DNA of 64,000 bases, from positions 2,713,001 to 2,777,000 of the forward strand of contig CANUEZ040000207.1 of the NCBI GenBank assembly GCA_948099385.1. The letters are read 5' to 3'. Below, piece by piece: positions 11,796 to 21,907 of the stretch (its first letter is position 1; every line of letters begins with the position of its first letter). Origin of the DNA: Fasciola hepatica (Eukaryota > Platyhelminthes > Trematoda > Plagiorchiida > Fasciolidae). Position numbers and translations under genes: made by a program. Below the pieces are notes generated by a model, which saw only the letters and a list, made by a program, of their open reading frames with translations, was not told the origin of the DNA and did not search any database.

Positions 11796-12690
11796 CAGTG
11801 TTCTAGATTGAGAATAGAAGTCTTTGACACACTGTCCAACCTACACATTCTCCTGTATTTACCTTTTCCGTATTACATTTTTCTGACGAATCCACCTAGG
11901 TTTTCCCCAGTGTGACACCTCATCCCCTATCCAACAGTTTCAATGAAGATGTAGATATCCATCGCTTCTAGGTATACTTGGTTCTGAGGCTCCGTGTAGC
12001 CTCATAGAAGGCTTACTTGATCTGGGCCCAACATTCTTCTAGATCCTGAGTCTCCGAGTGTTTCTATAGCCAGGCAAAAATAACGTTTTGAAAAGCAGAT
12101 CTATGACTGTGGCCCAGAAGCAGCTGTGGGGTGGCGGAATTTGATTTTGAAGCCTTTCCACGAGAAGTAGACGAAAAGCACACGGACGAAATAAAACAGA
12201 CGTAAACCAAGTCGAGTGTGACCTTAATCGATCACCACTAGTCATATCCACCGGCATTATTATGGACTAGGAATCAACATTAAGAAAATGCACGATTAAG
12301 CCAGATAAGTCAGTGCTGCTGTTTACGCAAGTCATTTCTACTCACAGAAACAGTTTGTTTAGAGAAACCAGATAGGTGATTCAAACTATGCTGTTGGCTT
12401 GACCACTTTTATGGGGGAAATGTTATCTCTATGCGTTGCAGATTTGTCCTTGTTATTCCTGAAATTAAGTGGGTAGAACAAAAGCACGCATGGGCGAATG
12501 ATGATAAATTCAGCACTAGTATAAGTTAGGTGCAAATACAAGCATGTGGATGAAAAGGCAAACAAGTGGGTAAAACCTTTAGTTGGAGTTCTGTGCAACT
12601 GGAAAGCGCAAACCAAGTTTGCAATCGGGTTGAGCCACAAAAGGCCGTTTGGCACGCGGTCCGATCTGACTGCTCAGTACAGTCCGGTAA

Positions 12691-12709
12691 TAGTAGTAGT
12701 AGTAGTAGT
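12691..12709. repeat. (TAG)n microsatellite
   Basis: Six to seven tandem TAG units directly visible in the sequence. Confidence 0.9.
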
Positions 12710-12901
12710 TATATAAGTATTTGTCCAGAAGTTTGCAAATAGCTTGTCCTCAGCAGTAAGCACGCAATGAAGGTCAATGCAATAGGGATATACATTGATC
12801 CTCCCACCCCAATCAACTGCTGATGGCTAGGCAGCAAAGGTAGCATTATCCCGTATGTTTGATTTCAAGACCAACGGTAGGACTACAAAAATTCCACGCA
12901 C

Positions 12902-12932
12902 CTGACACAGAGATAGGGAGATTTTGGACACC
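12902..12932 (-). CDS. Putative 31-nt micro-exon
   Basis: A 31-nt segment lies between the acceptor TACTGTTTCGCAG and the donor TGTGTCAG|GTGCGT. Joined to the exon at 12989-13180 across a 56-nt intron, it keeps the frame open and adds VSKISLSLCQ. Exons and introns this short are common in flatworm secreted-protein genes. No product is recognised. Confidence 0.3.
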
Positions 12933-12988
12933 CTGCGAAACAGTACAGGCAAAGCCGTTTGAAGTTTACCGTCAAGCTAATGACCCAC

Positions 12989-13180
12989 CTTGAGAATATT
13001 AGCACGTTCCCCTGAAGACAGTATCTTGAAGTATGAATGAACAGTGATACAGGTGGCTCTACGAATTTCCATGAAATAGTTGTGGGTTGTTCACCGAAAG
13101 GCTTACGTTTGACGTAGGCCCCTTCAGAGAGTTCATGCATCATTGTAGTCCGCCGCTTTTTCGGAAACTTGGTAATACCT
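12989..13180 (-). CDS. Putative exon upstream of the micro-exon
   Basis: Open for about 64 codons on the minus strand up to the donor CTCAAG|GTGGGT. The N-terminal half is basic (KFPKKRRTTMMHE) and the C-terminal half is hydrophobic with one cysteine (FIHTSRYCLQGNVLIF). The acceptor is only approximate (AAAG near 13181). It is not recognised. Confidence 0.28.
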
Positions 13181-13386
13181 TTCAAAGCCAGAGACGGAAT
13201 GGTGCTAATATCGTGTAGTGTATATATTCAACAAATCACTGAGGGCCAGTCCAGATGTTCGACTCACAATCGTTCACCACGAGTTGAAATCTTGGTCAGA
13301 GCTCAGTGAACCTTACCATCTAGGTCTCTCTGTACTGTATGTTTGTCCTCTTGAATAATGGCGCATTAGGAGAGAGCTGTCTTTAG

Positions 13387-13568
13387 TGCTTGAACATTTT
13401 TTCACGCGTTCGAACATGGAATCCCTCCGCTGTCCTGATAAGACACTATGTGAAATTTTCACGGCAATACTTCTTTCTATGCTGAATAGCCTCCTCGTGG
13501 AATGGCTTACCACAGGGGATGGCCCACTGATATTTCTTCAGTGTGTTTGTTGGCATCATGGTCCCACT
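13387..13568 (+). CDS. Putative plus-strand internal exon
   Basis: The acceptor AGCTGTCTTTAG, a 182-nt open segment and the consensus donor CCCACT|GTAAGTATT. The peptide has a helical, leucine-rich centre (EIFTAILLSMLNSLLVEWL) and several cysteines, consistent with a repeat-type helical protein. It is one of the few exon candidates on the plus strand. No partner exon was identified. Confidence 0.35.
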
Positions 13569-13910
13569 GTAAGTATTTAGTACGTTTTTAATCCAGCCTA
13601 ATTCGGCGACTCATTTAGAAAGACAGTTATTCATTTCGTATTTCTGAATGAGTCCGGGTGCCTCCCATTTTTGTCCAGTGATCACTCTTCTAGCTTATAG
13701 AAAGCATAAACAAAGAGATACATTTATGATCCAGGGATACATGAGCTCAGACCTCAGACCAGTCTACTTCTTCAGAACATCACGACTTATTCTAGACAGA
13801 TCCATTCCATTTTGACTTCAACTGAACACCCCAATAGAACCATTGCCCAAACACAGAAGATCAACTTGGTGGTTAATTGGACATCGTACTATGGCAACTA
13901 TCTCACTCAC

Positions 13911-14090
13911 CAAATCTGGCATTGTCTAGGCCTGTGGTTGTCCTTCTAATTGGCCGTAACTGTTGAAGAGGAAGCCAAATATCCGAAAGCATTTGGTCAA
14001 ATTGCAGCCAGAATGCGCTTACAGTGCACTGCATGAGCTCTGCGTTCTTTGATGGAGAAAAAACTTGCTTGATACAATTGCTTGTCTTAA
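13911..14090 (-). pseudogene. Decayed VAL (CAP-domain) first exon
   Basis: The end of this minus-strand segment reads QLEGQPQA*TMPDL and is followed by the donor ATTTG|GTGAGTG. It aligns with the exon-1 end of the VAL copies at 37951 and 59069 (QLEGQPKA..MPHL, same donor). The lysine codon after PQA has become TAG. Upstream, similarity continues only in another frame (FDQMLSDIW against LNQSMLTW). Intronic sequence just past the donor is also similar. The signal peptide is not recognisable and no exons 2-5 were found below 13.9 kb. It is a third, older copy of the same exon. Confidence 0.65.
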
Positions 14091-15873
14091 GAAAATATAT
14101 CTGGTCCATCACAAGTTACCACACTGCGAACTGACAATCTCTGTGTCACATGCATATGCGTTTCAGACAAAATCGAAACAAACAACAATTGGATTTTGAC
14201 TTTCATTGATACCTTCAATAGCTAGTGGAAATTTATTGGGGAGTCCCCTCTCATTTACTGGTTTGAGGCTACCTGCAGTTTGACACAAGTTCAAGTGCAA
14301 TTTGTTCTGGTACCTTGAGACAGAGGTTTTCACTGAGGAATCTCACAACCTTTGAGAACGGTTGCACTGAGGATTCCACCAATGTGATGGTGTCAGTACC
14401 TCAGAGGTCGGATGAGAAAGCGCTTCTAAGTAAAGACACATGCATAGAGAACAACTCAATCAAAAGGCTTATAGGAAGCCTTTCTGAGTAAGAGAAAGTT
14501 GAAACAAATCGCTTGCTCTCCGACGTCTTCACAAGATCTTAGCAGATCTTAGTCTCACAAGACCAAGAAGCATAGGGAGCCAGTAGATGTTCTCCGTTCT
14601 TCTAATCTCGACCCTACTGATCATCATATAGGTGAATACAAAGTAGCTAACTAGACGTTGTCTGGGTTATGAGTGTACGCAGTTCAACCACTGGATCATT
14701 TAAACAAATCTTTCTTTAGTGTAGCATATTTTCGCTAATGTGGGGCTTTATTGTCTTATTCGCCTTGGTTTGCTTGCCAAGTTCTTCGAGTTGATTACGC
14801 ACACTCTCATTTGCAATAAAACAGGTCAATATTTGTTACAAAATATTCATAAATTACGATACTGAACAATCCTTCGTCCGGTGAGAATGGTTGTGAATGA
14901 GTGTTATCAAATGGTTCACTCGCGGAACAGGTTCCATTTTGCTCTCTCTCCCTCTTTGCGATCGGTTTGTTATTTCAGCTGCACGAAGCGTGGCCAATTC
15001 CAATTGCAATAAAATTTTGACGTAATAAGTACACATTCTGTTATCACACATTTTGCTCGATTCTTGACTTCAAAATAACAGCCGGAAAGTGAAATAGAAT
15101 ATCAAAGTGTATATTTAGAAGATACTTTATTCTTTTTTGTATTGACTTCCTGATGGTCACCGTCATTCTGCCCGTTACCACCACTCACTGGTTCTGATTT
15201 CACTTGAGCGAGTGTAATGGAATTTTCCTGTCCTATCCAGGACTGCACAAGTGAGTATTCCACTTGACTTAACTTGAAGTTACTGGACTATGCTGAGAAA
15301 TACATGAAGCATAGGCGTTGTCTTCTACAAAGGTAGGTTTAGATCTGTACAAAAAGGCATAATTGACCATCATAATTAGTTTGTTACATTGAGTTGGAGG
15401 ATTTGCCATATGAGTGGAGCAGAAATGCACCAAAGCCAGAAAGTATTCCGTGAACAACAAAATGGTACATGGTAGGCTTGAGAAAAATATGTGGAGGCTA
15501 TTTTGTCTCCAGGTTTTCTTTCGTAAACTCTTTCAAAAGAGAACTTTGTAGTATCCCATTATAATAACACGGTAAAGGTAAGCGACTCGGTATACCCAGA
15601 GTAACATCCAGAAATAAAGCAGACGTAACCAAAATAGAACAACACTGCTAGTTTGCACTCCAGCGGTCTGGTCCACTTGCGGTAGTCGTTATTCAGTCAA
15701 AGGATGCAATCAGGTGGTTTGCATGTCTTCCTTTGGCTTATTGCATTCGCTCCCTCTCACGTGGTCGCGTTCATTGTCACTCCGCAATTGGCCATAAATG
15801 AGTTATGCGTAGTGTGCTGTTTAATCAGTAATTAGTAGACACAATTCACCATACTTCGTGAATCGACGACAAT
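14091..15873. other. No recognised gene
   Basis: Mixed AT-rich sequence. A minus-strand opening at 15269-15460 has a hydrophobic start (LLFTEYFLALVHFC) like a signal peptide but no ATG in frame before it. Nothing else is supported. Confidence 0.25.
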
Positions 15874-15945
15874 TCCATCCGGGACTCGAACCCGGTGCGT
15901 AGTATTTAGAGTCGTAAGTGGTGATACGAGGTCATCCAGGCTGAA
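15874..15945 (-). repeat. tRNA-derived sequence (pol III B-box), SINE-like
   Basis: On the minus strand a canonical B-box with its T-arm, CCGGGTTCGAGTCCCGG, is intact (15880-15894 and flanks). The A-box side is degenerate and no full cloverleaf forms. It is probably the head of a decayed tRNA-derived SINE. Confidence 0.5.
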
Positions 15946-16080
15946 TTCAGGACACTTTGAGCACAGTAAAATCTTACTTACTCCAGGCCACAGTTTTCAA
16001 CCGTAGCCCTGGACACGGAAATTTATCGGTTTTCGTGCAATTCGCGTACGCACACCCAAGTGTTGATAAGACTGTCCGAA

Positions 16081-16319
16081 CGATGTCTCGTCAGCTGGAA
16101 GTAAAATTGGCATGTTGGAAATAATAGAAACCTGCTATTGGGGTTTCGCAATAAAAACGGTCATTGTGTTGCGGAAATTTACAGCAGTTTCTTTTCATTT
16201 CTCCCACGTGTGTGATGAATTTCAGATAGAGATGTTAATAAAAAGCCAGTCGCAACATTCCACAATCAAATTGTGACCAGTTTTGGGCAAGCGAAAGATC
16301 TTTTTCGCATTTCTGTGAT
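16081..16319 (-). repeat. Interspersed repeat, copy 2 (inverted partner of 11321-11558)
   Basis: Reverse-complement match to 11321-11558 over its whole length with scattered substitutions. The two copies are 4.5 kb apart in opposite orientation. Confidence 0.75.
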
Positions 16320-16868
16320 TTTTCGAAATTATTCGCGACAGGGTAATGGGAGAATGAATGATGCCCCTTCGACCGAAATGCGGTCCCATACACGAAAGTG
16401 AATTTGTAATAACTACTCACACCTCTAGCAGTACAGATGAAAGTAGAAAGCCCCAACTGGGTCGACAACGACAGAGAGCTGGGGAACAGCAGTGTTGACC
16501 GGTAGTGCAGGATTTACAGTCTCTCAATACAAGCATCAACACTAGATCATTCGAAGAGAGTGCCTTAGGACTGATGCTATAGAATGTCTAGGTGTGAAGT
16601 TTCTGTTCTTGGTAATCTTCGAGTCCTTCCAAGTCTTGAGAAAATCAGTCCTGTAAATATTTATGCATCTGAGAAAAAATTGATTTGAGAATACCATCCG
16701 TGTAAGGAAGATAACAGGCAAGATGCAATAATAAACATGAAATTGTGGTAAAATGTCTAGGAAATGAGAAAAGCTCAAATAGTTTTTCTTGCGGATTGGA
16801 AAATACGACCCAGGTACAGATTTCATGGTTTGTAATGCAACTGATTGGTCTTTCTCTTAGGGATCGAA

Positions 16869-17100
16869 ACCATCATCGGAATCACTATCACCAATATCAT
16901 TTAGACCATTGTCATCCAGATCATCGTCATCATCACCATCATCACCATCATTATCATCATCAGCCTCATCATCAAGTCGTCAAGCCCATCCTCATCCGAA
17001 TTAATATTATTATTTTCATCATCATTATCACCACTGAAATCATCATCATGGTAATCAACGAAATCATCAAAGTCATTATCACTAACACTAACAACGAGTA
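16869..17100. repeat. Imperfect (CAT/ATG)n repeat, acidic on the minus strand
   Basis: A run of CAT/CATCAC/CATTAT triplets, interrupted in the middle. On the minus strand it reads as Asp-rich peptides in two successive frames: DYHDDDFSGDNDDENNN, then, after a one-frame switch, DDEADDDNDGDDG, which ends GFDP and TAA. The 188-codon minus-strand opening at 16901-17467 feeds into the first frame. It may be no more than a decayed trinucleotide repeat; an acidic exon tail is the alternative. Confidence 0.6.
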
Positions 17101-17570
17101 AAATGTTCCGACATTTAAAATTATCTGACAATGGCAGTGTGAATACTAGAGCAGACAGAGAGAATTCGTCTACTTTGAAGTGAATCAGATTTCTATTGGC
17201 ACCCTCACTCGCTAGTTTTCTCTCGTGAGGTGTTCGTCTCAGATTACCAGTCATAAGCCGAATACTGCAGAATACATTCCAAAAAGTGGTGATGATAGTA
17301 AGTGAGAACGAATAACTTGAGTGCAGTGACCATACGTTTGAATTCGTGTATATTTGTTTGTTGAACATTCGTAGTTCACGCGCTCTTCGACCCGCATATC
17401 GAATGCTCCATGAATATAAAGATTGCTCACTTTGGTTGATCATACTTGAAGGTAAACAGTTTGCCAAAAAACGGAATTAACACTCACAACAATCTAATTT
17501 GCACATCAGGAGTGTGAGTGGATGATCCGCTTAGAAGGGTTCTCTGAGAAACCATAACTGTGATTTGCAG

Positions 17571-18039
17571 ATAGTCCTGTACAAGTTAGTGAAAGATAAC
17601 CTTGAGAATGATGATGCTGTCGTCGTGCTTGGCATTTTTGATATAATTACCATCTTCAGTTGGGTGGGCAAAGTTTCTTTGACGCACATGCCCGATTTCG
17701 TGGTTGCTGACGTTCATCAGGTCTGCATATCCGGTACTCCTATCTATTCATTTATGTGTAGTACTTTTATCATGAATGAGTACTCTTTTATCTCACTCCA
17801 TGTCGACTCACACCGGAGCGATCAAGGAAAATTCAGATATAAATTCAAGCACCCAATGCAAATGCGATAACTTACTTGTGGATATCACTTCAAACTGCAA
17901 AATTCTAACCGACATTTTGCTATTTTGTTGTTTACTGATCTTCGTTTGTGTCGTGACCAGATGTGCTACTGTTTACTCAGTGCTGAACTTCTACAGCTAC
18001 GTCCAAATCAAATTTCTGAAACACATATATCGGCCATAA
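17571..18039 (+). CDS. Possible plus-strand exon(s) of a small membrane protein
   Basis: Two overlapping openings follow a good acceptor (GTGATTTGCAG at 17570). The first (to 17870) starts QIVLYKLVKDNLENDD. The second (17776-18039, beginning at an ATG) carries a single hydrophobic span (DILLFCCLLIFVCVV) after a short cysteine-containing segment and ends at TAA. How the two would be joined is unclear: the simplest donor and acceptor pair gives a stop. It is not recognised. Confidence 0.25.
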
Positions 18040-18878
18040 GGCCTTGAAATTTTGCATGGTCTTAGCCTATGGGCGTCCGGTCAGCTGACAGTTCGATAAT
18101 TTGCTCCGAATTCGTTGAACCACTTCAACATGAGACCGTTTTTTCACCGTTCTCTGAGGGTGTCGCGGAGTTCGATTCACGTTTGACGAGAACAAAGTGA
18201 AAATCTCAGTTCACTAAGTTTTCTCCTCTCTTCTAAGAATTCCAGGTGCTTGTGAAATTTCTTTGCAAACCATTTGCACGCACATTTTAATAATCCTCCA
18301 GTCGTGAGGAAAATGAGAAAAATTGGGGGTTTTATTGAATCGAGATGCTTTCAATTAGACATAGCTATGAATCTATCCACAGATTGCACGCACACGAGAT
18401 GACTTCATTTTGTATGTGCACTAGTGAAGGGTGATGGGTTTGGTGCAGTTATCCAAGCCGGTTGGAGGTGGGGGTGTGTGACAGACCTCCGTACCTGATC
18501 TTGCAGTACTACTTACATCAGAAGCTGATAACGGTGTCGTCGACAAGTGCATACTTCTCACAAAAAATTAGAAACTCAGGCTATTTAACAGTCTTGTTTA
18601 ATCCTTTTCGAGATTCTGAGGAACGCCTTTATTTTGTTTTTCATATAAAATAATTCTGTGGCACGAATTGGATTGATTGAAGTCCTTCGCTCTTCATAGG
18701 CTATTTGTGTTGCATTGTGCTTCTCGATTCTGAAAAATACTTTACTGGACAATCAGCGGTAGACTGTAATAAGATCAAACAAACAACACACAAGCCACAC
18801 AACTCTCAAACAAATAAACCTACTGACAAAACAATCAGTTAACTGCTGTTGTCATTCTCAGTAGCATATTTAGAAAAG

Positions 18879-19037
18879 TCACCCTCCCGGGGGTGGTTCC
18901 ACTTTTGGTGGACAAACCTTATATAGTGGCCCGATTGCCCACAAATTGAAGTATGCAATCGTTGGCAGTTCACCTTTATCATTCACTGTTATTATTCCCT
19001 TCAGGTATACCCCGACACCCTGATCAGCGATCAAATT
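18879..19037 (-). CDS. Putative terminal exon of a secreted protein
   Basis: The acceptor has a long pyrimidine tract ending GCCCTAAG. The exon has 52 codons in phase 0 and a TGA at 18879-18881. The peptide ends AIGPLYKVCPPKVEPPPGG, a proline-rich tail. The part before it (PTIAYFNLWAIGPLY) could be a very diverged CAP C-terminal strand, but the hallmark cysteine is missing. The minus-strand opening just upstream (19128-19319) begins with ATG and a hydrophobic leader (LFRLILLSLFVEAAQ) and might be its first exon. Confidence 0.33.
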   Translation of the reverse strand, partial: NLIADQGVGVYLKGIITVNDKGELPTIAYFNLWAIGPLYKVCPPKVEPPPGG

Positions 19038-19644
19038 CTTAGGGCAAGAATGAGTAAGCAAATGGTAAGAATCAATGAGGTGGATACTTTACCAATGGGA
19101 TACAACATTTGAAACTTCGATATTTTTTCAAAATATGCCTTTACTCGTCCTAGTGGATGGGTTTTCAGCACAATGCTCATTGGTTAATATCCCTTTCGAT
19201 AAATTTGTTTTATATTCGGACAATTGTAAGGAATAAAATAAGAACCTATTTTGAGCAGCCTCGACAAATAAAGATAGCAAAATGAGTCGAAACAAAGTGT
19301 TTCTGAATTCACCAGACATCAGTAAGAGGTTGCTGCTGTATGTTAGGAGACGGAGAAGTAAAGATCAATGATGGGAGTCTGTCCGGGTGTAGAAAATGTA
19401 TTTATACCTGCCTGATGGGGGCAAATGCCCCCAGGTTATTACATGTGCACAGGATAATTCGAGTCCGATGAGTGTTTCGGGCAAACTTTTCGCATGCAAA
19501 GCAGTTTGTTTCTGTAATAAAATTGGTCACACCAAAACGATAGACACTACTCTATCGTGATGACTCTTTGATGGATCTGTGCACAGTGACAAACTCGATC
19601 TTTCGAAGCCCCCTCAAAGACCACAGGTGGAAAATACGAAATTT

Positions 19645-20040
19645 TTAGTAAGGTGTTGTAGAACATGTAAGGATCTGAAGTAAAGGATAATAAAAGACAA
19701 TCATCACATCTTTTTGAACGAATTGTGAGTGTGTTTGGATCAGATGATCTGACCGAATCTTGGGTATGGTTTTGTTGTCAATATGGTAAGCACAGCCACT
19801 CTCAGTTGAAGATAGACTTCTACTTTTGTCGATGGAGAACAGTCGGAGAACAGTTTGGTACTTTGTGAAGTGGACGTGACGACGTGGACCAATTGATAGT
19901 ACAAGATTAGGAGTCACTCGGTTTAGAAAATTGGAAGTTATTTTCAGATTTGATCTTAGCCGTAATATCATTGGAGTGCTATTCCAAATTGCCTCACTAA
20001 ATCTGGTGAGGAGACATTTTTGCCTTCGAATCAGTCCCAT
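19645..20040 (-). pseudogene. Unassigned 131-codon opening, possible LINE tail
   Basis: One of the longest minus-strand openings in this part. It is basic, with a segment LRSNLKITSNFLNRV that loosely resembles the C-terminal region of LINE reverse transcriptases. A LINE reverse-transcriptase relic on the same strand lies 600 bp upstream. The link is an inference. Confidence 0.25.
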
Positions 20041-20466
20041 TTATTGATACAAACGTATGTACTGATCATAACTAAAACCGTACATAAAGCTTGTAGGTCT
20101 CCTGATAGACCTAAATGGCGCTTCTGGGTGGTTTGGGTGGTTACGAAGGGTTTGGTTGATTCGGCTCTGGAGGGTTCACACAAATGTTAACCGCTGATTG
20201 GTTTATTGATCGCTTGACCACCGATCACGTGCTGTCTGCTTCACCTGACTGAGCTGTCCATTTGCAATGTGCTGGACCGTTTCTTCGTACGTATTCAACT
20301 GAGAGGTCGTCAGAAGCTTTGAGTAAGTAGCAAATAAAAAAACCCAGAAAAATGGCAAAAACTGGCACCCGAAAGTACTCCTGCATTGGAGAGACTCAGA
20401 TATGCCATCCAGTGTTGTACATCGTGTGTTTATTAGTGAGATAGTCTCTAGGCAATGACAACATAC

Positions 20467-20534
20467 CTGAATGTATGCTTGGGTTTTGTAACTTTGACAA
20501 CACGAGAGACCTACCAACAAAATTGAAAGCAATT
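20467..20534 (-). CDS. Putative 68-nt mini-exon with a hydrophobic peptide
   Basis: Strong sites on both sides: acceptor TTTCTTTATAACAG and donor CATTCAG|GTATGT. The 22 codons read LLSILLVGLSCCQSYKTQ plus four residues, which is signal-peptide-like. It could be the leader exon of a micro-exon-type secreted gene. No partner exons could be tied to it. Confidence 0.3.
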
Positions 20535-20639
20535 CTGTTATAAAGAAAAAGTAAAGGAAAATGCTTTCCAGTACAATCGAAGGAGAGTGACATGGAGTTG
20601 ACTGAATGTGATAAGACGTCTACTCTACAGCTTTTGTTT

Positions 20640-20925
20640 CGGTATGTAAATCGATAATCGTCCCCAATAGCGATGCATTATTTACCACGTTCACGAAATT
20701 TATCGAAAACACCTTCAGAAAAACAACAAAGAATGTAATTAGGCTTGCCCATTTCCTTTCGGGGTGTTTGGAGGATACAAGCTGATCCCCAGTGGTCAGC
20801 GATGGTGCTTCCTCCGATGCATTCGTGAGAAAGCACCGCAAGAGGTTCGGGAAAGTGTGAGATACACTCCTTAAGGAAGGCTGGTTAAAATTCGTCCTTT
20901 CATCTCGGTTCGTAATTATCTTGGG
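20640..20925 (-). pseudogene. LINE (CR1/jockey-type) reverse-transcriptase relic
   Basis: On the minus strand, in one frame: PAFLKECISHFPEPLAVLS, then STIADHWGSACILQTPRK, then an NYI segment. This is the order of reverse-transcriptase domains 0-2 of CR1/jockey LINEs (LKE..., then the W..A.V.P..K block, then NYRP). The DFRP-type block and everything after it is scrambled. Confidence 0.68.
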
Positions 20926-21907
20926 CTGACAAAAAAGCATCCATATTTAGGCTAAGTTCAAAATTGAATTCCCGTAACACCATGTTGAGTGTTTGTAGTG
21001 TACAAAATATCAAAATAAGCGCCGTAATCGTCTTTTAGGTTACTTGCTACAAGAATCCCATGCCACAGAGCTTCTTCATCATGTTCCAAATTTGGCGATG
21101 GCTGGAGTCTCCAAATATAATTCATACATACTGCCTGTCCATTTTTGATTTGAGAATGGATTATGTATTCATTTGCTTCACTGATGTATGATTTCCAATG
21201 ACATCAGCAAGTTCATTCTATCTTCTCGATCTTTTTACTCAGGGTAAAGACAACTTGGTGGGTCGGATATAAGTTGACTCCAGTGATCAACAAATATCGT
21301 AACAACATTTCAAGTAACTTGGTAGACGATCGTAATAGACTGAAAGAGATGGGTTGTAGAACTGACAAAAATCAGTTTCTCAAATCTTTCTCGTAGCAAT
21401 GTCAGGTTTTCTACGTCGAACTGCCTACGGAGAATCGTGCGGTCAGAAGAACGGGTATGTACAACATGGCTTGACTTGGAAAAAATATTGAGGTGACCTT
21501 TGGGAGTAAAGTGATCAGAGCCAGATAAGGGGGCTCTTATTTAGATGGAGGTAATATCGATATCGTTGACATAGATGAGATCAAGCTGCCTATTGTCTCT
21601 TTTAGAGGAGCTCAAAATATGCTCTAGCGCGAGGCACTTTACAGAACTGAAGTCAACTTGGTCAGAATCTCCGGTGACCAAGACGGGGTGGGTGAGGGTG
21701 GGGCCTTTGAATATGACCGCACTATTTCATCTCGATCGGAATACACATCATATAGCTGTACACACATTTTCAGGTTTACTGTTTTTCTCGCCATGGTTAC
21801 CATAGTAGTTGTTGTGCCGATAAAGTAATGCCTAATCCGAGAAAACATATTGCTGTTATTTGTTGAAAAAAATAAACAGCGGGGACCACTCAGCCTAACT
21901 GATATCT

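Noticed and set aside
16745..17101. A His-rich plus-strand opening
   Set aside because: It is produced by the CAT repeat; there is no sign of a gene on that strand.
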